NCBI GenBank assembly: GCA_017405945.1
Contig: JAFQZL010000031.1
Location: forward strand, 1-40,289
Length of the DNA: 40,289 nucleotides
Direction of reading: 5' to 3'
Origin: Acidaminococcaceae bacterium
Lineage (GTDB): Bacteria; Bacillota; Negativicutes; Acidaminococcales; Acidaminococcaceae
Below, in pieces: positions 25,901 through 33,147 of the stretch (position 1 is the first letter of the stretch; each line of letters begins with the position of its first letter). The notes under the pieces are model-generated. The model searched no databases and was not told the origin of the DNA. It worked only from the letters and a program-made list of their open reading frames with translations. Both the position numbers and the translations under genes were made by a program.

Positions 25901-26764
25901 GATGATTTGCTTGAGCAACCGTTGTATAAACGGGAACTTCCCTTAACGGCGCCGGTGAACATCGCTAGACCGAAGGTGTTTATTCCCGTCTTCCCGGGAC
26001 AGAACTGCGAATACGATACGGCCCGGGCCTTTGATCTGGCAGGAGCGGAAAGTAAGATTTTTATCATCCGCAACCTGACGGCCCAGGCTATCGAAGAAAC
26101 GATCCAGGCGATGGTAAAGGGGATCAAAGACTCCCAGATCATCATGCTGCCGGGCGGCTTCAGCGCCGGTGATGAACCGGACGGCAGCGGCAAGTTCATC
26201 GCCACCATGTTCCGGAATCCGCGCATCACCGAAGCAGTGAACGATTTGCTGCAGAACCGCGACGGCCTCATGCTGGGTATCTGCAACGGTTTCCAGGCGC
26301 TGATCAAATTAGGGCTGGTGCCGTACGGTGAGATCCGTCCGCTGGAAGAGAATTCGCCCACGCTGACCTTCAACACCATCGGCCGCCATGTGTCCCAGAT
26401 GGTTTACACCCGTATTACTTCCAATAAATCACCCTGGCTGAATATGACGGAGCCGGGAGACGTGCATGCCATTGCGGTGTCTCATGGGGAAGGCCGTTTC
26501 TATGCGCCGGCCGAAACGATCCGCGAATTGTTCCGGAACGGACAGGTGGCTACACAATATGTGGATCTGAACGGTAATCCCACCATGGCCAGTCCGGAGA
26601 ACCCCAACGGTTCTCTGTATGCTATTGAAGGCATCACCAGTCCGGACGGACGCATTTTGGGTAAAATGGGTCACAGCGAACGATATATTCCCGGCCTGAT
26701 GGAAAATATTTACGGTGAAAAAGAACAGCATATTTTTGAAAGCGGTGTGAAGTACTTTAAATAA
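22985..26764 (+). CDS. purL: Phosphoribosylformylglycinamidine synthase, single-chain PurL
   Basis: A 1259-residue FGAM synthase that converts FGAR to FGAM with glutamine and ATP in purine synthesis. It is the long fused type, unlike the three-part PurS-PurL-PurQ of Bacillus. The order is an N-terminal PurS-like part, a linker with DTYWSDHCRHTTF, two AIR-synthase-like halves (first with THNHPTEIEPFGGAATCLGG) and a C-terminal glutaminase from about residue 990. The glutaminase nucleophile is Cys1100 (LGICNGFQAL), and the His/Glu pair lies in MGHSERY near the end. A good Shine-Dalgarno (GGAGG) precedes the ATG. No other purine gene is in the window. Confidence 0.97.
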   Translation: MSEIRRIYVEKKDAFAVEAKGLLADLKNNLLMDGLEKVRVLARYDLMGLTDEEFSQALQLVLSEPPVDTVMEELVPAADEKVFAVELLPGQYDQREDFAAQCIQLITQKEKPLVAAAKVFVLKGSLTDAEFEKVKKYLVNPIEAREAALEKPETLEDTWEEPADVERLEGFLDLSEADIAAMQKNLGLAMSVEDLLWIQKYFKEEEKRVPTITEIRVLDTYWSDHCRHTTFMTNLDKVEIEPGYYTKPIEDAFKQYLAIRDKVYGKKTDRPITLMDMACIATKKLKKENKFPDNDDSEEINACSIVVPVEIDGKKEDWLVMFKNETHNHPTEIEPFGGAATCLGGAIRDPLSGRAYVYQAMRITGAGDPRTPIEKTLAGKLPQRKLTIGAAAGYSSYGNQIGLATGQVQEYYHDRFVAKRMEIGAVMGAAPKSAVIRERPAAGDIIVLLGGRTGRDGIGGATGSSKEHTVDSLSTCGAEVQKGNPPTERKIQRLFRNPEVTVLIKRCNDFGAGGVSVAIGELAEGLKINLDKVTKKYAGLDGTELAISESQERMAVVIRKEDWEKFAKFADEENLEATIVAEVTEEPRLVMYWRGDKIVDISRKFLDTNGVAQHAEVLVKDITGASVFDKTPEVVEKASDLKDAWLKNISRLNVCSEKGLSERFDSTIGRATVEMPFGGKYQLTPAEGMVAQIPVLHGHTDAASLMTHGYNPEVACWSPFHGAMYAVTQSLVKAVALGANPDTIRLTLQEYFQGMRAKADWGLPFAALLGANTVLNSMEVPAVGGKDSMSGSFMDLHVPPTLVSFAVNVIDGRKAVSSEFKEAGDKVVFLSTPLLDGDVLDFTVLRKNLRRVHQLMLEGKIKAAAAVEEGGIAAGITKMTLGNALGFRFVKPFPHTESLFTLQPGGMLLEVAKDADLEALFGELDCLPLGTVTDNAEITVNDITLTNAELLKAYTETLELIFPAKAPESETPDDLLEQPLYKRELPLTAPVNIARPKVFIPVFPGQNCEYDTARAFDLAGAESKIFIIRNLTAQAIEETIQAMVKGIKDSQIIMLPGGFSAGDEPDGSGKFIATMFRNPRITEAVNDLLQNRDGLMLGICNGFQALIKLGLVPYGEIRPLEENSPTLTFNTIGRHVSQMVYTRITSNKSPWLNMTEPGDVHAIAVSHGEGRFYAPAETIRELFRNGQVATQYVDLNGNPTMASPENPNGSLYAIEGITSPDGRILGKMGHSERYIPGLMENIYGEKEQHIFESGVKYFK

Positions 26765-26799
26765 GGGTTATAAGTAAAGTTCACAATTTGAATTGAATT

Positions 26800-26832
26800 G
26801 AGTTTTTTATAAAAAGCGAAAAAACTCCTTTT
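26800..26832 (+). terminator. Terminator after purL
   Basis: A 9-bp perfect stem (GAGTTTTTT, 26800-26808; AAAAAACTC, 26819-26827) with a 10-base loop, followed by four T residues. The stem is A-T rich, so it may be only partly efficient. Confidence 0.65.
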
Positions 26833-26910
26833 ACACGTTTTAAACACGCATGGTTGTCACATGCGCAAATTGACATCACAACGACATCTTTCAGTCAAAA
26901 GGTGTTTTTC

Positions 26911-26954
26911 GAACTTTAAAAGTTCACAAACTTTTGTCAAAATTGTGTTATAAT
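26911..26954 (+). promoter_or_regulatory. Promoter region of the NlpC/P60 gene with upstream palindrome
   Basis: TATAAT (26949-26954) preceded by TGT is the probable -10. The -35 position is poor. A perfect palindrome GAACTT-TAA-AAGTTC (26911-26925) lies across or just above the -35 area and could be a regulator site. The GAAC-N7-GTTC spacing differs from the Gram-positive LexA box (N4). Confidence 0.5.
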
Positions 26955-27033
26955 ATGAACTATAGTAGTATACATTTTGGAGATTTATATAAAATTGCAG
27001 TAATTGTTTAGCTTTTACATGTTTTTTTATGTA

Positions 27034-27067
27034 TCTCAGAAATTCGCAAAACAAATTATCTGAGAGG
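27034..27067 (+). promoter_or_regulatory. Leader hairpin overlapping the NlpC/P60 ribosome binding site
   Basis: TCTCAGA (27034-27040) can pair with TCTGAGA (27059-27065), reinforced by inner AATT/AATT pairing. The 3' arm includes most of the AGAGG Shine-Dalgarno (27063-27067), 7 bases before the ATG. Folding would hide the site, so temperature or a ligand may control translation. Confidence 0.45.
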
Positions 27068-27074
27068 TGTTTAA

Positions 27075-27746
27075 ATGTACTTTAAGAAGCTTGCAACGTT
27101 TGTCGCAGCTGCTGCGTTATCCTGTTTTTCGTTTTCAACAGCATTTGCTGATTTTGCCGTTGGTGACCGTGGGCAAGAAGTGATTGATATTCAGAAACAG
27201 TTAGCGGCTCTCAAATTTGATGTTGGGACGATTGACGGCGTATTCGGTCCGGCTACGGAAAGAGCGGTAAAGGATTTTCAGACGGCAAAAGGTTTAAAAG
27301 TTGACGGTATCGTGAATGATGTTACATACCGCAACCTCTTGAATAAGGAATTACCTCCTGACCGTTACGGTAATCACATGATGACACGTACCATACTTAA
27401 AACAGCATACAGTATGCTTGGTGTTCCGTATATGTTCGGCGGTATGTCTCCCGGTGGCTTTGACTGTTCCGGTTTTGTGTGTTATGTGTTTGGCAGGGCC
27501 GGTATATCCCTGCCGCGTATGGCAGATACCCAGTATGAAGCTGTTACCCATATTTCAAGGGGAAACCTGCGGACAGGCGATTTGGTATTTTTCGAAACCT
27601 ATTGCGCCGGGCCTTCCCATGTCGGTATTTATGTCGGGGACGGTAAATTTATTCATGCATCAAGCAGTAAGGGCATTTCTGTTGCGGAAGTCTTTACCGG
27701 TTACTGGGGTGCCAGATATCTGGGAGCTGGCAGAGTGTATAATTGA
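27075..27746 (+). CDS. Exported NlpC/P60 peptidoglycan endopeptidase with PG-binding domain
   Basis: A 223-residue secreted cell-wall hydrolase. A signal peptide (KKLATFVAAAALSCFSFS, predicted cleavage after AFA near residue 25) is followed by a PG_binding_1 domain (residues ~28-90; GDRGQEVIDIQKQL and GPATERAVKDFQ). An NlpC/P60 domain (~105-223) ends the protein, with catalytic Cys131 (GFDCSGFVCYVF), His in GPSHVGIYVGDG and a third His in FIHASSS. It probably cuts the gamma-D-Glu-to-diaminoacid bond in stem peptides. A single gene with its own promoter and terminator; a leader hairpin may control it. Confidence 0.93.
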   Translation: MYFKKLATFVAAAALSCFSFSTAFADFAVGDRGQEVIDIQKQLAALKFDVGTIDGVFGPATERAVKDFQTAKGLKVDGIVNDVTYRNLLNKELPPDRYGNHMMTRTILKTAYSMLGVPYMFGGMSPGGFDCSGFVCYVFGRAGISLPRMADTQYEAVTHISRGNLRTGDLVFFETYCAGPSHVGIYVGDGKFIHASSSKGISVAEVFTGYWGARYLGAGRVYN

Positions 27747-27773
27747 TCAGACATATGTGAAATTGTTGTTATG

Positions 27774-27806
27774 AACAGGCAGACCTTTCAGGGTTTGCCT
27801 GTTTTT
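27774..27806 (+). terminator. Rho-independent terminator after the NlpC/P60 gene
   Basis: A 12-bp stem (27774-27785 with 27792-27803, one G-T pair, loop TTTCAG) ends in a run of five T residues. Confidence 0.88.
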
Positions 27807-27824
27807 ATGTTTATATGTGACGCT

Positions 27825-27843
27825 TTTACAACATATTTGTAAA
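27825..27843. promoter_or_regulatory. Inverted repeat upstream of the two-component operon
   Basis: TTTACAA-CATAT-TTGTAAA is a perfect 7+5+7 repeat that ends 20 bases before the putative -35. It is a candidate operator, perhaps for autoregulation by the response regulator. Confidence 0.45.
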
Positions 27844-27863
27844 TCTTTTGTGAGATGAAACCA

Positions 27864-27892
27864 TTGGCTCTGTTTTCTGCGTCTTTTATATT
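27864..27892 (+). promoter_or_regulatory. Promoter of the two-component operon
   Basis: TTGGCT (27864-27869), a 17-bp spacer and TATATT (27887-27892). Two further TATAAT strings (27894-27899 and 27904-27909) follow, so the exact -10 is uncertain. Confidence 0.5.
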
Positions 27893-28006
27893 GTATAATA
27901 TATTATAATGAAAGCAGAATGAAGTATTTTGCTTCGTTTGAACAGTTGAGGTTTCGTAAGTTTTTTATTTATTACATGAAATATGAATAGAGAAAAGGAG
28001 AATGCT

Positions 28007-28720
28007 ATGTCTAAAATTTTGATTGCAGATGATGAGCCCCAGATTCGGGAGATTCTGCGTGTGTATTTTAACAAAGAAGGTTTTGAGGTTGTAGAAGCAG
28101 AAGACGGACAACAGGCCCTGTCGATGATTGAAAAGGAAAAGCCGGACCTGGTGTTGCTGGATATCATGATGCCTGTGTTGGACGGCATAACAGCCTGTGA
28201 AGAGATTCGTCGCCGTTACGATATACCAATTATTATGCTGACAGCCAAGGATGAGGATGATGACCGTATTCTTGGATTGGAAAAAGGTGCTGATGATTAT
28301 ATTACCAAGCCCTTTAACCCGCGTGAAGTTGTGGCACGTGTAAAAGCCGTACTGCGCCGTTCCGGTGGTTTCCAGAAGCTGAGTGACAAACGGAAGGTGG
28401 AGTATGAAGGTCTTACCATTGACAGGGAACGGATGCAGGTCACTGCCGGAGGCAAACCTGTCACATTTACCACGAAAGAGTTTGAACTGCTGTATTTTCT
28501 GGCATGTTCGCCGGGCAAGGTGTTTTCCCGTAACCAGCTGTTGGAATCCATCTGGGGCTATACCTATTTTGGAGATACACGTACTGTGGATACCCATATC
28601 AAACGCATCCGCCAGAAGCTGGCGATTCCGAAAGACTCCTCCTGGGATATTGAAACAGTCTGGGGCGTAGGCTACAAGTTTGAGTTGAAAAAGAAACTGG
28701 CTAAACCTGTCAAAGCATAA
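28007..28720 (+). CDS. OmpR-family response regulator
   Basis: A 237-residue transcription factor. The receiver domain (1-120) has the acidic pair ADDE, phosphoacceptor Asp52 (LLDIMMP), Thr in MLTAKDED and Lys in ITKPFNP. The C-terminal winged-helix DNA-binding domain (about 138-230) contains TTKEFELLYFLACSPGKVFS and DTHIKRIRQKL. It is 17 bases upstream of its sensor kinase gene. Its regulon is unknown; PhoP/ResD-like branches share this layout. The ATG at 28007 follows AAAGGAG by 6 bases, so the longer frame from 27983 is rejected. Confidence 0.95.
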   Translation: MSKILIADDEPQIREILRVYFNKEGFEVVEAEDGQQALSMIEKEKPDLVLLDIMMPVLDGITACEEIRRRYDIPIIMLTAKDEDDDRILGLEKGADDYITKPFNPREVVARVKAVLRRSGGFQKLSDKRKVEYEGLTIDRERMQVTAGGKPVTFTTKEFELLYFLACSPGKVFSRNQLLESIWGYTYFGDTRTVDTHIKRIRQKLAIPKDSSWDIETVWGVGYKFELKKKLAKPVKA

Positions 28721-28737
28721 TATTTTTGAGGTGCAGT

Positions 28738-30333
28738 GTGAATAAATCCCTGAGTACCCGGCTGATGTACAGCTTTATGGCCATCATCGTTATCGTGGTG
28801 GTAGGCATCACAGCCGGTACTTCCTATTTAATCGCGGATTATTTTTTTAAAATTAAAGAAGAAGAACTAGCCCAAAAAGGCCATGAGATGGCAGATACCG
28901 TTGAGTATTTTGTCACAAAGGATAACAACCGGTATATGCTGATGCGCTATCTCATTGCAGTGGACAGACTGGTAGGCGCCCGCATCTGGCTGTTCGACAA
29001 TGATTATAATCTCCTGGCTGCGTCCAATATTGCCGCGGATGTGGATGCCGCAGGCAAAACAGAAGCAGGCGGCAGCAAAGTCGGAACCGGCAAACCGGAC
29101 GTTTCCATGCCTGCCCCTGCGGACCGCATACCTGTATATGAATACACGACCCGGCTTGCGGAAGAGATCAAAAGCGGTCAGGTTTCACGTAATGTTAACA
29201 AAATTTTGAAAGACATTTACCGTGGAGAGAGCGTTCGTTCACAAATATACCATCCGTATTTTAAACAGCAGGTAATTCTGGTAGGCGTACCCTATGGAGA
29301 TAAAATCCATCCCCGGGGCGCAATCCTGATGGCGGAACCTATGAGCGGTTTCGGTGGCTTTTTGCGCAACGTCTATATCTTTACAATCATTGTCGGTCTT
29401 CTGGGACTGTTGCTCAGTTTGTTTATGGTACGGAGTCTCTCCCGGCAAATCGTTAAACCGCTGGTTTCCATGAAAGATGCTACTATAGCCATCGCCAAAG
29501 GCAATTATTCCCGCAGGGTGGAAGTTGAGAGCGAAGACGAAGTTGCCGAGCTCGGCAAAGCCATCAATCATTTAAGTACGGAGCTGAGTAATTATCTCGG
29601 CAAGCTGGCGCGTATGGAAAAAATCCGCCGCGACTTTGTGGCCAATGTGTCCCATGAGCTGCGGACGCCTATTACAATCATCCGGGGTTATAATGATATT
29701 GTCAGTGACAGCCTGGATGGCGATGATCCGAACAAACGTTACTGCGATCTGATCGGCAGCGAAACAACCCGGCTGGAACGGCTTGTGCGTGGTTTGCTGG
29801 ATATCAGCCGCCTCCAGTCGGCCGAAAAGCTGAATATCTCCGATACAGAGCCTCTGCCCCTGGCAGAGATTATCCGCAATGTTGCAGAAAAACTGAAGGT
29901 GAAAGCGGAACCGAAACATATTACCCTAAAGTTACAACTGGAAGAAGATATACAGATTATGGGCAACGGCGATCAGATTGTCCAGCTTATTCTGCTCCTG
30001 GGTGACAACGCGATCAAATACTCGCCGGAAGGAAGTTTTGTGCGCTATGAAACAAAGTTGCAGACAAACGGTACCGTTGAAATGAGCGTAGTGGATAACG
30101 GGCCGGGGATTCCGGAAGAAGATATTCCGTTTATCTTTGAACGCTTCTATAAAGTCGACAAATCCCATGCCCAGAGTTCGTTAAAAGGTACCGGGCTGGG
30201 CCTGGCTATCGCCAGGGAAATCGTACGCATGCATGGTGCCCAGATTGAAGTATTCTCGCAGATAGGCATGGGGACACGATTTGTTGTAACGTTCCCTTCC
30301 GGGACCGTCGTCCGTCAGGAAAGGCAGTCATGA
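28738..30333 (+). CDS. Sensor histidine kinase (two TM, HAMP, HisKA, HATPase)
   Basis: A 531-residue membrane kinase partnering the upstream regulator. TM1 (about 10-35) is followed by an extracytoplasmic sensor region of ~160 residues that includes a Gly/Ala/Lys-rich insert. TM2 (about 208-230), a HAMP linker and HisKA with His306 (VSHELRTPIT) come next. The HATPase domain shows GDNAIKYS (N box), DNGPGIPEEDIPFIFERF and KGTGLGLAIAREI. The signal sensed is unknown. There is no PAS domain, which argues against a WalK assignment. The GTG at 28738 follows TGAGG; it ends in a 4-bp overlap with yqeG. Confidence 0.94.
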   Translation: MNKSLSTRLMYSFMAIIVIVVVGITAGTSYLIADYFFKIKEEELAQKGHEMADTVEYFVTKDNNRYMLMRYLIAVDRLVGARIWLFDNDYNLLAASNIAADVDAAGKTEAGGSKVGTGKPDVSMPAPADRIPVYEYTTRLAEEIKSGQVSRNVNKILKDIYRGESVRSQIYHPYFKQQVILVGVPYGDKIHPRGAILMAEPMSGFGGFLRNVYIFTIIVGLLGLLLSLFMVRSLSRQIVKPLVSMKDATIAIAKGNYSRRVEVESEDEVAELGKAINHLSTELSNYLGKLARMEKIRRDFVANVSHELRTPITIIRGYNDIVSDSLDGDDPNKRYCDLIGSETTRLERLVRGLLDISRLQSAEKLNISDTEPLPLAEIIRNVAEKLKVKAEPKHITLKLQLEEDIQIMGNGDQIVQLILLLGDNAIKYSPEGSFVRYETKLQTNGTVEMSVVDNGPGIPEEDIPFIFERFYKVDKSHAQSSLKGTGLGLAIAREIVRMHGAQIEVFSQIGMGTRFVVTFPSGTVVRQERQS

Positions 30334-30905
30334 TGCTGGAAAAGTTAAATCCTGAATACCGGTTTTCATCTTTGGTCAGAATCACCCCGGAGTGGATGCA
30401 CAGGCATCAGTACCAAGTTTTGCTGACGGATATTGATAATACGTTGCTGCCACGTAACAGCAGTGTTGTTCCGGAAGCGTACATAAACTGGCTGGGCAGG
30501 ATGCGAAAACAAGGGATTGCGGTTGTGTTGGCTACCAATAATGGGGGGAAAAGAACGGCAGCTATTGAAAAGCAGCTGAACGATAACGGATTGCAGGTGC
30601 CTATTCTGACCTGGGCTGGAAAGCCTTTTCCCCGGGCCTATGCAGGAGCGATTCATCTGTTGGACGAATCCCATTTGGCAGATTCTTTTGATACGGTGAT
30701 GCTGCCCTCAGGCGTTCTTGCCGCCGGGGACCAGTTATTCACAGATGTGCTGGGTGCTCACTTGTATAACCTGCCTGCAGCCTGGCTGCGCCCGCTTTCC
30801 CAAAACGATTTCATCGGTACAAAGGTGCTCCGGTTATTGGAAAAGTGGGTTACCTGGTATTTGACGAAAAAGGAAATTCTTCCCGAAGAAGATGAAGAAG
30901 TTTAA
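30330..30905 (+). CDS. yqeG: YqeG-family HAD phosphatase
   Basis: A 191-residue HAD-IIIA hydrolase of the YqeG family. Motif I is TDIDNTL near residue 34 (DxDNT), a Thr/Asn-bearing motif II lies in VVLATNNGG, a Lys follows in AGKPFPRAYAGA, and motif III is GDQLFTDVLGA. The family is thought to be a phosphatidylglycerophosphate phosphatase in some bacteria and chloroplast relatives, but this is unproven here. The start overlaps the kinase stop (ATGA); an adjacent ATG at 30333 is also possible. Its place in the sensor operon may be passive. Confidence 0.88.
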   Translation: MMLEKLNPEYRFSSLVRITPEWMHRHQYQVLLTDIDNTLLPRNSSVVPEAYINWLGRMRKQGIAVVLATNNGGKRTAAIEKQLNDNGLQVPILTWAGKPFPRAYAGAIHLLDESHLADSFDTVMLPSGVLAAGDQLFTDVLGAHLYNLPAAWLRPLSQNDFIGTKVLRLLEKWVTWYLTKKEILPEEDEEV

Positions 30906-30923
30906 AGAAAGCAGGTTTGAAAA

Positions 30924-31715
30924 ATGAAATTAGCGCTGGTACAGATGGAAATCAAAGAAAGGAATTGTGCCGGGAATACAGAGCACGGGCTTACGCTCCT
31001 GGAAGAAGCGGCAAAGAAAAGCAATCTGGTTATTTTACCGGAAATCTGGACGACCGGATACTCGCTGGGGCATCTTAAAGAAGAAGCGGTGACGCTGGAC
31101 AGCCCGCTGGTGGAAACACTGCGTGGGATCGCCGTAAAGTATCAGTGTTCGTTACTGCCCGGTTCGCTGCCGGTCCTGAAAAACGGAATGGTATATAATA
31201 TGATCCCGGCGATCAACAAAGAGGGGAAGATTGTTCACCAATACGGTAAAGCACACCTGTTTGGCATGTTTGAAGAAGAAAAATTCTTTGCTCCCGGTGA
31301 TGCTTTTGATGTGTTTGACCTGGACGGTATCTGCTGCGGGTCTACGATTTGTTACGATTTGCGTTTTCCCGAGTTTTACCGTTATCTGGCACTGCAGGGA
31401 GCGCAGCTTATTGTCTGTCCCGCTGAGTGGCCTTCCCGCAGGGGTGACGGGTTCGATCTGCTGTCGCGCGCCCGGGCTTTTGAGAACCATGTGTATGTGG
31501 CCGCAGTGAACTGTGTCGGCACCTTTAAGGGAGATCCTTTCTACGGCCATTCCCGCATCATTGACCCGATGAATCATATCATTGCGGAAGGCGGCAGCAG
31601 TGAAGAGATTATCTATGCGGAAATCGACCTGGAAATGGTTGCAAAGGTACGCCGGACGTTGAACGCTCTGTCAGATGTGCGATTTACGATTCATAAACCG
31701 GGTGAGAGTAAATGA
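30924..31715 (+). CDS. Carbon-nitrogen hydrolase (nitrilase superfamily, omega-amidase-like)
   Basis: A 263-residue nitrilase-superfamily hydrolase with the complete catalytic triad: Glu40 (ILPEIW), Lys109 (YGKAHLF) and Cys143 (STICYDLRFPE). The DLRFPE context resembles Nit2/omega-amidase and YafV-type enzymes, which clear alpha-ketoglutaramate and related amides by hydrolysis in the cytosol. The exact substrate is not decidable here. It follows yqeG by 18 bases and overlaps the next gene by 4 bp. A second nitrilase-fold domain in this window belongs to nadE. Confidence 0.9.
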   Translation: MKLALVQMEIKERNCAGNTEHGLTLLEEAAKKSNLVILPEIWTTGYSLGHLKEEAVTLDSPLVETLRGIAVKYQCSLLPGSLPVLKNGMVYNMIPAINKEGKIVHQYGKAHLFGMFEEEKFFAPGDAFDVFDLDGICCGSTICYDLRFPEFYRYLALQGAQLIVCPAEWPSRRGDGFDLLSRARAFENHVYVAAVNCVGTFKGDPFYGHSRIIDPMNHIIAEGGSSEEIIYAEIDLEMVAKVRRTLNALSDVRFTIHKPGESK

Positions 31716-32752
31716 AAATAAAAATTGTTTCTTTGTCTATACTCCTGACCCTCGCCATGTTATCAGTGCTTCCTGTTTCCCAGGCGGCGAAACCGGTGCC
31801 GAAAGAGTTAAATTCCCTTTTAGGATTGTATTATGGAAATGCATCTGTTTTCCTGCTGCGGGAAGAAAATGGCAATCTGCAGATTGTTTACCGCACGGAT
31901 CCGGAAGACAAGGATTTCAGCTATGCCAATATTTTTCCTCTGAGAAAAGTTCATTTTGATTCTTATTCAATGAATGAGGAGGGGCCGCTGCTTTCCGCCG
32001 AAACTGCTGTTCATTTTGAACGTGACACAGATGGCAACGGAATTGTCTGCAAAATCGGCGGTAAGCGCTTTGCCCGGGATTTTTTCCCCGGAGAAGGCAA
32101 CAAAGTCATACGGATTGAAGGGAATGCTGATTATCAGTCTATAAAGGACGCCGCAGTCCGTGCTGCCATGCCGGCAAAACTGAACCATGGACAGCGAGGC
32201 AGGCTCGTTCGTATCCGTTCTGCCGTTCCCAACGCAAAGTTTGATTTGCGTTACGCGGGCTCTAACAATATTTTTGGTGTTTCTCTATTTGAGACAACGG
32301 AAGCCTTTGCGGAAGCAGAAACGGCCTCCGCTCTGAAAAAGGCATCCGACAAGCTGGCAACAGAGGGATTCGGCCTTCTGGTCTGGGAAGGCTACCGACC
32401 CTGGTATGTTTCCAAGCTGGCTTCCGACCTGCTGCCGAAAGAGAAGAAAGGCATGCTGCCTTTGCCCGAGAATGGGGAAGACCGCAATACCGGCCGCACA
32501 GTGGATGTAAGTCTTTATAACCTGTTAACCGGGGAATCAGTAAATATGATAAGTGATTTTGATGAAGTATCTGTCCGTCAGTTCCCAGGCTTCACAGGCG
32601 GCACGAAAAGACAGCGCTACTTACGGGATTTGCTGGCTGCAGTAATGAAGGAATGCGGTTTTACCCAGGGAAAAGAAGAATGGTGGCATTTTACGTTTGG
32701 TGATACGGGTGGGTGGCAGCATCTGAATATTCCCTATGGGCAGATAAACTAA
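31712..32752 (+). CDS. Exported D-Ala-D-Ala dipeptidase-like (VanX/DdpX family) protein
   Basis: A 346-residue exported protein with a signal peptide (IVSLSILLTLAMLSVLPVS, cleavage probably near AAK at 26). An N-terminal region of ~135 residues without a recognised motif follows, then a VanX/DdpX-like domain (about 155-346). The latter keeps the WEGYRPW motif, Asp265 (TVDVSL), and the Glu323/His326 pair (EEWWHF). The first zinc ligand, a histidine in the usual S-x-H-x-x-G motif, is absent: the segment reads EDRNTGRTVD (Arg258, Asn259). It may be inactive, use a different metal site or act as a binding protein. It overlaps the nitrilase gene by 4 bp. Confidence 0.8.
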   Translation: MKIKIVSLSILLTLAMLSVLPVSQAAKPVPKELNSLLGLYYGNASVFLLREENGNLQIVYRTDPEDKDFSYANIFPLRKVHFDSYSMNEEGPLLSAETAVHFERDTDGNGIVCKIGGKRFARDFFPGEGNKVIRIEGNADYQSIKDAAVRAAMPAKLNHGQRGRLVRIRSAVPNAKFDLRYAGSNNIFGVSLFETTEAFAEAETASALKKASDKLATEGFGLLVWEGYRPWYVSKLASDLLPKEKKGMLPLPENGEDRNTGRTVDVSLYNLLTGESVNMISDFDEVSVRQFPGFTGGTKRQRYLRDLLAAVMKECGFTQGKEEWWHFTFGDTGGWQHLNIPYGQIN

Positions 32753-32810
32753 AATGTGTTAAAATATTTGACGTGTGTAAAACGATAATTCAGTTATGGA
32801 GGAAAATACA

Positions 32811-33146
32811 ATGACGGTATATGATTGCGCTAATGAGCTGGCAAGAGAAATGCGGGCAACACGTGAGTTTTCCGTTTTAAAAGAAGCAAAGGAAAAATTG
32901 TCTGCGGAGCCTGACACCAAAGCACTAATCGCCAGGTTCATGCAGCTTGGACAGGAAGTTGAAATTGCACGTTACCAGAAAAAAGACGTTCCGGCGGAAA
33001 AGGAAGCAGAGTTTAATGATATGATGCGGACACTTAGCCTGAATCCGCTGGCAGTGAATTATCTGAATGCATTCCAGCGTTTCCAGCTGATGTTCCAGGA
33101 TGTGTCAAAGACCATTACGGATGTAGTAAAGGAAGTTGCGGAATAA
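32811..33146 (+). CDS. YlbF/YmcA-family protein
   Basis: A 111-residue all-helical YlbF-family protein. The pattern DCANELAREMRATREFSVLKEAKE, then a long helix and the LNPLAVNYLNAFQRFQLMF segment match the family. In Bacillus subtilis YlbF and YmcA form a complex with YaaT that affects RNase Y-dependent mRNA processing and development. Whether that holds in this organism is unknown. GGAGG lies 8 bases before the ATG at 32811, so the longer start at 32796 is rejected. murB follows by one base. Confidence 0.85.
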   Translation: MTVYDCANELAREMRATREFSVLKEAKEKLSAEPDTKALIARFMQLGQEVEIARYQKKDVPAEKEAEFNDMMRTLSLNPLAVNYLNAFQRFQLMFQDVSKTITDVVKEVAE

Positions 33147-33147
33147 A

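Larger units (their letters stand above)
26765..27074 (+). other. 310-base structured gap before the NlpC/P60 gene
   Basis: No gene is seen. The gap contains the purL terminator, a 6-bp hairpin (CGCATG, 26847-26852; CATGCG, 26860-26865), a palindrome, a -10 element and a leader hairpin over the ribosome binding site. Some of these are listed separately. Confidence 0.6.

Noticed and set aside
26911..26925. LexA (SOS) box
   Set aside because: The GAAC and GTTC half-sites are 7 bases apart, not 4, and the flanking bases do not match.
28738..30333. WalK, the essential cell-wall sensor kinase
   Set aside because: No PAS domain between HAMP and HisKA, and the usual walHIJ neighbours are missing.
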